From Phoronis ovalis (lineage: Eukaryota > Phoronida > Phoronidae), in NCBI GenBank assembly GCA_028565635.1, contig JAOXYB010061145.1, forward strand, positions 1 through 10,681: DNA of 10,681 nt, read 5' to 3'. The notes under the pieces were generated by a model, which was not told the origin of the DNA, ran no database searches, and was given only the letters and a program-made list of their open reading frames with translations. This document shows positions 7,390 through 10,681 of the stretch, one piece after another; position 1 is the first letter of the stretch, and each line of letters opens with the position of its first letter. The position numbers were made by a program, and so were the translations under genes.

Positions 7390-7539
7390 GCGAGTTTCTG
7401 ATTAATGACCATATGCATAAGCTGTCACTTTGTAAATCAGCATATCAAATTTCCCAAGAACTAAAATTATGCTTACTGCAGTTAGAGATTTTAGGAGACT
7501 TATTACCCTTTAAACAAAGATGGAGACGGACAGTTTTAG
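7390..7539 (+). CDS. Exon of unrecognised plus-strand gene (helical segment)
   Basis: The exon is bounded by CTACAG|GC on the left (alternatives at 7369 or 7383) and TTTTAG|GTAAAC on the right. It is 150 bp long, phase 1 at both ends. The frame has no in-frame ATG until 7413, and a stop lies upstream at 7347-7349, so it needs an upstream exon or a start at Met 7413. The translation has regular leucines, for example ISQELKLCLLQLEILGDLL, followed by a basic PFKQRWRRTVL. This suggests an amphipathic helix. The minus-strand frame over the same bases (7636-7445) is a shadow. I do not recognise the family. Confidence 0.55.
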
Positions 7540-7701
7540 GTAAACTTAAAATACAACTACTCTTCTTCAATTTCGTGTAATTTTTATTAAAATTGGTTGA
7601 ATTTGTAGTTTTTATTAACTTTGCAAAATAGATCATGTTTTAAGACATATCTTGTGATGAATGTTTATGTCTTTTACACAAAATTAGTAATGAACTGGTA
7701 G

Positions 7702-7820
7702 AAAACATTTTAGAGGACGAGATACATACTACTCATCTGTATCAGGATCTAAGATCTATACTGACTCAGGAATATGTGTTGAATAAAACAGTTTGGAATA
7801 GCAAAGTTATTACAAGATTA
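7702..7820 (+). CDS. Second exon of the unrecognised gene, 3' end unresolved
   Basis: With the acceptor GAACTGGTAG|AA the frame continues in phase 1 from the exon ending at 7539. It reads NILEDEIHTTHLYQDLRSI and then LTQEYVLNKTVW, before a TGA at 7821-7823. The composition (acidic, helical, few low-complexity runs) favours real coding. The intron would be only 162 bp, and the polypyrimidine tract before the acceptor is poor. Three GT dinucleotides (7776, 7791, 7806) would leave phase 0 and two others phase 2. The next exon's first acceptor needs phase 1. So either an intermediate exon is missing, the downstream acceptor at 8323 (phase 0) is used, or the TGA truly ends a separate transcript. 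Confidence 0.5.
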
Positions 7821-7823
7821 TGA

Positions 7824-8318
7824 GACATCTTTGATTATTAACTTGCCTTGTTTTGTTACAAGTACTTTTAAAAGAAGGAAAAAAGTATTTGCACTGTTTA
7901 TATTGTTTGTAAACTGCATTATGGGCCAGTGGCCTTTAGTTATAGTTTAATATTATTATTATTCTTAAAATATAGAAGTTATGATTAGTTAACAAAAATA
8001 AATAGCCAACTTTGTGGCTTTTGCATAGGCAAGGATTACTGCTAGTATCATTGACATTTTATAAGACTATTTAGCCTTGCGTATAAAGGGAAAATGTTTC
8101 AAATTTGGTACCTGGAGGTCAATACGGGGAACTTTTCGATGAGTATCATAATAATACCATAAACTTTATCAAAAGCAGGTTTTATCCAATTGTTATTGTG
8201 CATAAAACTTTGGCAACTAATTCAAAAATTGCACTGTCCAGCTACAAAGCACATTATCTGCATACTAGCCACTATAATGGGATGTTTGCAGTGTAGACCT
8301 TATTGTTTATATTTGAAG
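7824..8318. other. Probable intron, possible missed exon
   Basis: It contains an (ATT)n run near 7950 and AT-rich sequence. An open frame from 8105 to 8296 begins VPGGQYGELFDEYH, but it has no clear acceptor and no donor before its stop. I list it only as a place where a linking exon could hide. Confidence 0.3.
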
Positions 8319-8476
8319 CTAAGGAACTAAGTAAACCAAAAGAAGCTATTGTTAGTACAGATGTTCGGTTAGAAGAAAACCCCGACTTATTCTTTAAGAT
8401 TCACATTGAACGAGGATCAGGTGAATCAATAAAGGAACCTTTATCAACTTCTGAAAAAGCAAAAGACAGTCTACAG
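8319..8476 (+). CDS. Exon of unrecognised plus-strand gene (start of acidic disordered part)
   Basis: The exon runs from an acceptor in TTATATTTGAAG|CT (phase 1) to CTACAG|GTTTGT (phase 0 at the end), 158 bp. An alternative acceptor at 8323 would start it in phase 0. The translation is rich in Lys, Glu and Ser, e.g. KELSKPKEAIVSTDVRLEEN and IERGSGESIKEPLSTSEKAK. This is typical of a disordered region. It joins in frame to the exon at 9042 across a 565-bp intron. The bases after 8476 continue open for 17 codons, but the donor is good and the composition changes there. Confidence 0.7.
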
Positions 8477-9041
8477 GTTTGTAGAGTAAACGTGCATTTA
8501 GTTTCCAGACTTAGTCATGACTTCTGAGTTTGAGACATGCCTGCCAAAACTTGGCCTAGGTGCTGATGTTACCGGAAGAGTTTATATAATTTTTAATTTC
8601 TAATACTACAAAATAACATAACTTTTGTATAATATGTTATGGATGTGATATTACAATAATAGATTTTTTAAAATAAAATGAACAATTGGAAACATAGTTC
8701 ATGATTCCATTCTCAAGACTGAACATTATTTTAAAAACTCTTAACATGACTGATGCTAATTAGTCAAGCGTCAGCTTTCCAAGTAGGCATTTTAAAACAA
8801 CAATGTTATGACAAAGACTTGTTTCTGAAGTAAACACTAGTTTCATTGCTAGTTTGAAGCATTAATCAAGGTGCAAATTTTAACAAAATATAGACACTGA
8901 TTTCTTTAAAAATTAGTGCAAACTAATAAAATGAAATTGTTTGTCTCAATGCAATATGTGGTAAAAATATTATTAGATAAACATTTTTAATGTAAAGGTT
9001 TATTTATCTGTTGCTCTCAATTTTATTTCCTCTGTCTGTAG

Positions 9042-9228
9042 ACTGAAACTGAAAGCAAGAAATCCCTACCATCTAAAAATGAAGATGATATTAGAGTAAA
9101 GTGTGTGACTGTAGAAGATGAACAACCTCTCCTGATTGACCTCAGTGACAATCAATATAATGCCAGTCAGCCGTCTCTATCAACTGACAGTTTACATTGG
9201 ACAGGAACTGCTGAACAGAATGTGCAAG
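9042..9228 (+). CDS. Exon of unrecognised plus-strand gene (acidic, Ser/Thr-rich)
   Basis: A strong acceptor (TTTATTTCCTCTGTCTGTAG|AC) and a good donor (GTGCAAG|GTAAAG) bound 187 bp, phase 0 in and phase 1 out. The translation begins TETESKKSLPSKNEDDIR, passes through VEDEQPLLIDLSDNQYNASQ and ends in SLHWTGTAEQNVQ. It is acidic and Ser/Thr-rich, with one compact hydrophobic patch (PLLIDL) that could be a short linear binding motif. The open frame across the whole exon and in-phase joins on both sides make it well supported as coding. The family is not recognised. Confidence 0.85.
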
Positions 9229-9445
9229 GTAAAGTGTGTATGCCACTTGTTGTGGTGATTATCAGAAAGATATGTTTGTAAACTTATGTGTGTGATATGC
9301 AGATAACAACACCATTTTGAATAAGCGTTTGATGTACCAAATCTGTAAAAAATGTTTCAAATATAAAGTTACTCAATTAAAATAGAATATTACGATATTA
9401 TATGCCGGACCATCTCTGTAACCCTTATTTTATGATTTTTTATAG

Positions 9446-9544
9446 TGTTTGAAGCAGCTGATTTAACCTCTCCCACAAAAGTGGAAATTCTACTGTCTGA
9501 AAACAGAGACAATATTGCCAAGTCTCCAGATACTACTATAAATG
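9446..9544 (+). CDS. Symmetric 99-bp exon with proline-directed phosphosites
   Basis: The acceptor TTTTTTATAG|TG and donor ATAAATG|GTGGGT bound a 99-bp exon, phase 1 at both ends, so skipping it would keep the frame. It joins the previous exon as G|TG (Val). The translation reads VFEAADLTSPTKVEILLSEN, then RDNIAKSPDTTIN. SPTK is a full proline-directed kinase consensus (S-P-x-K), and KSPD is a second minimal site. The preceding intron is 217 bp and the following one 410 bp. Confidence 0.85.
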
Positions 9545-9954
9545 GTGGGTGAATGGTTTATTAAGATAAAACTTTGAACTATATTGAAAGACGAAAAATG
9601 TGTCCAGGCCTTGTTTTGTATACTTTAGATGTATGATTATTTGATTTTTAACATTTAGATTGCTGTCTTCCGTTGTCATTCGTAAAATTAGGAGATAACT
9701 TAAGATAAATAGTATCCCTCTTTGGTTTGCAGTATCAATATATGGCATATTGTTTTTTTGTGAATTAGTATTCTGTCATAGTTGTACGTTTATTCCAAGT
9801 ATGCACTTGCAACTGGTTATTGTGCAAGGGTCAATCAAAAATGATAAAGATTTATTTTTGTCAAGTTTTATTAAAATCGGCATACCATTGGTATCTGTAT
9901 AAAAATTCTCATTCATTTTTAAGTGACTCAAATATATTATACTTCTTTTAATAG

Positions 9955-10056
9955 CGACATCAGAAGCAGTCAATGTTTCTGAGAGCACTGAAGTTAGTCC
10001 GACAGTAAGGAATTCAAAAGACTACCCAGAACTTGCTAAAACCCCAAAATTTTATG
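9955..10056 (+). CDS. Symmetric 102-bp exon, last visible exon of the plus-strand gene
   Basis: A strong acceptor (ATACTTCTTTTAATAG|CG) and a consensus donor (TTTTATG|GTAAGC) bound 102 bp, phase 1 at both ends. It joins the previous exon as G|CG (Ala). The translation reads ATSEAVNVSESTEVSPTVRN, then SKDYPELAKTPKFY, again with S/T-P sites (VSPT, KTPK). The gene has no stop here, so it continues past the window. A minus-strand open frame over 9776-9988 is a shadow. Confidence 0.85.
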
Positions 10057-10290
10057 GTAAGCAAATGTCATTTTGCAGGTTTTCATAAACTAATGTGCAA
10101 GCTTATTGTTGACACATACACACATTCATCTTAACTGAGATGCATAGTGTTAATGAAGGACTTTCTGGAATACTGCTTTTTAAAGTGACAAGTACATTTG
10201 GCACAACTTATTAGAGCTATAAACTTGTTGTCATTTATTGTCCATTTGCATGAAAAGATAACATAGCAAAAGTAAAGCACTAACTGTAAA
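10057..10290 (+). other. Intron of the plus-strand gene
   Basis: This follows the GTAAGC donor, is AT-rich and contains no exon-like frame. It ends where the transposon-like sequence begins. Confidence 0.55.
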
Positions 10291-10312
10291 GCCTTGTTAG
10301 CACAGGAACAAA

Positions 10313-10324
10313 TAATCGCGATTA
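10313..10324. repeat. Palindrome TAATCGCGATTA
   Basis: A perfect 12-bp palindrome near the left end of the transposon-like region, echoed by AGATTAATCT (10337-10346) and GATTAATC (10378-10385). Repeated copies of one core near a transposon end are what transposase or Myb-like accessory protein binding sites look like. Confidence 0.55.
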
Positions 10325-10560
10325 AACTCACTTGCAAGATTAATCTACCATTTGTTACGTCGTGTGAACGGGTGCGAGATTAATCCTGAATGATAAATCT
10401 CTCATTATAATCCACCAAAAGGAGGCGGATTGAAAGTAAAAATCGTAATTATTCGTGCTTGCTCATACCATGTGAACACCTGGATGATTTATCTTGAAAG
10501 ATAAACATGCGCAGTGCGCTGGTTGAAAACTTCTTTTTCGGGTCACACCGACAGAAAAAC

Positions 10561-10681
10561 ATGAAATGGTCCAAAGTCGATACCAAATCACTAATCGCAA
10601 TTTGGGGAGATGATACGATATTTTACTTAATATTTTCCTTCTCTTATATCGTCTTCACAACATTTTGCCGCCTTTGCTTTG
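10561..10681 (+). CDS. Partial Myb/SANT-like DNA-binding ORF of the transposon
   Basis: ATG at 10561 opens MKWSKVDTKSLIAIWGDD, which carries the pattern of the trihelix/Myb-like DNA-binding domain (Trp3, the acidic-Thr pair near 7-8, Leu11, Trp15-Gly16). This pattern is seen in the accessory protein of PIF/Harbinger elements and in proteins derived from it. In autonomous elements this protein works with a separate DDE nuclease. After residue 20 the frame stays open, but the expected second and third helices do not follow. The sequence becomes hydrophobic and aromatic (FYLIFSFSYIVF) and continues off the window. This suggests a deletion, frameshift or rearranged copy. I am fairly confident of the N-terminal resemblance and not of an intact gene. 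Confidence 0.45.
   Translation, partial: MKWSKVDTKSLIAIWGDDTIFYLIFSFSYIVFTTFCRLCF

Larger units (their letters stand above)
10291..10681 (+). mobile_element. 5' part of a PIF/Harbinger-like DNA transposon, cut by the window edge
   Basis: From about GCCTTGTTAGCACAGGAACA the texture changes: higher GC, repeated TAATC/GATTA words and GTGAAC words. There is a perfect 12-bp palindrome TAATCGCGATTA at 10313-10324 and another, AGATTAATCT, at 10337-10346. GATTAATC recurs at 10378-10385, and GTGTGAAC/TGTGAAC occur at 10362-10369 and 10471-10477. TTTATCTTGAAAGATAAA at 10488-10505 is a perfect 8-bp inverted repeat. Then ATGCGCAGTGCGC leads to an ATG whose frame resembles a Myb/SANT-like domain. This layout (structured subterminal region, then a Myb-like ORF) fits PIF/Harbinger elements. 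The exact left end, terminal inverted repeat and target duplication cannot be fixed because the right end is outside the window. A TAA lies just before the proposed boundary (10287-10289). Confidence 0.55.

Noticed and set aside
8105-8296. 63-codon frame with a GELFD word resembling a protein kinase segment
   Set aside because: The GELFD match is only five residues, other kinase motifs are absent, and there is no convincing acceptor or donor. It remains only as a possible hiding place for a linking exon.
9120-9150. PLLIDLSD as a clathrin-box motif in the plus-strand gene
   Set aside because: The canonical box needs an acidic residue after the L-hydrophobic-x-hydrophobic core, and here that position is serine. 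The match is not strict enough to assign a function.
1-10681. CRISPR array, rRNA or tRNA genes, bacterial operon
   Set aside because: No regularly spaced short direct repeats, no cloverleaf or rRNA-like segment, and no ribosome-binding sites. Gene structure is clearly eukaryotic.

Overview
The window looks like nuclear DNA from an invertebrate animal, most likely a marine one and plausibly a mollusc. It is strongly AT-rich. It has GT-AG introns separating short exons, diverged tandem repeat arrays of the kind common in bivalve genomes, and the edge of an animal-type PIF/Harbinger DNA transposon. There are no bacterial operons and no ribosome-binding sites. The placement as mollusc is inference from repeat style and gene structure, not from a database match.

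Layout. Positions 1-1990 hold no convincing gene. They contain one eroded copy (296-510) of the repeat family that later forms an array, plus a weak 46-codon ORF followed by a TATA-like box. Positions 1990-3872 are a degenerate tandem array (array B) whose full unit is about 329 bp, with a recurrent internally deleted form of about 147 bp. Positions 3873-4320 are a unique spacer with two perfect or near-perfect hairpins, an inverted CCAAT box and a short ATG region that contains a strong splice donor. Positions 4320-5110 are a second, unrelated tandem array (array C, period about 250 bp) rich in TGACCT/AGGTCA half-sites, and it finishes in a 7-bp-stem hairpin.

The right half is genic. On the minus strand, 7049-6161 encodes a small GIY-YIG protein of the T5orf172/Mug113 type. 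Its domain sits in one exon (6531-6161), and a phase-compatible first exon (7049-6998) with an excellent donor would add a hydrophobic N-terminus. Immediately upstream, ETS-like and NRF1-like sites (7052-7074) suggest a compact promoter. From there a second, unrecognised gene appears to run on the plus strand, with exons near 7390-7539, 7702-about 7820, 8319-8476, 9042-9228, 9446-9544 and 9955-10056, continuing beyond the window. The last four exons join in frame perfectly and encode an acidic, Ser/Thr-rich, probably disordered segment with proline-directed phosphosites. The link between the second and third of these exons is not resolved.

From about 10291 to the right edge, an intron of the plus-strand gene appears to be interrupted by the 5' part of a PIF/Harbinger-like transposon. 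It has palindromic TAATC/GATTA motifs, repeated GTGAAC words and the start of a Myb/SANT-like DNA-binding ORF. I see no complete new multi-gene system. The best items for follow-up are the GIY-YIG gene, its shared promoter and the transposon edge.
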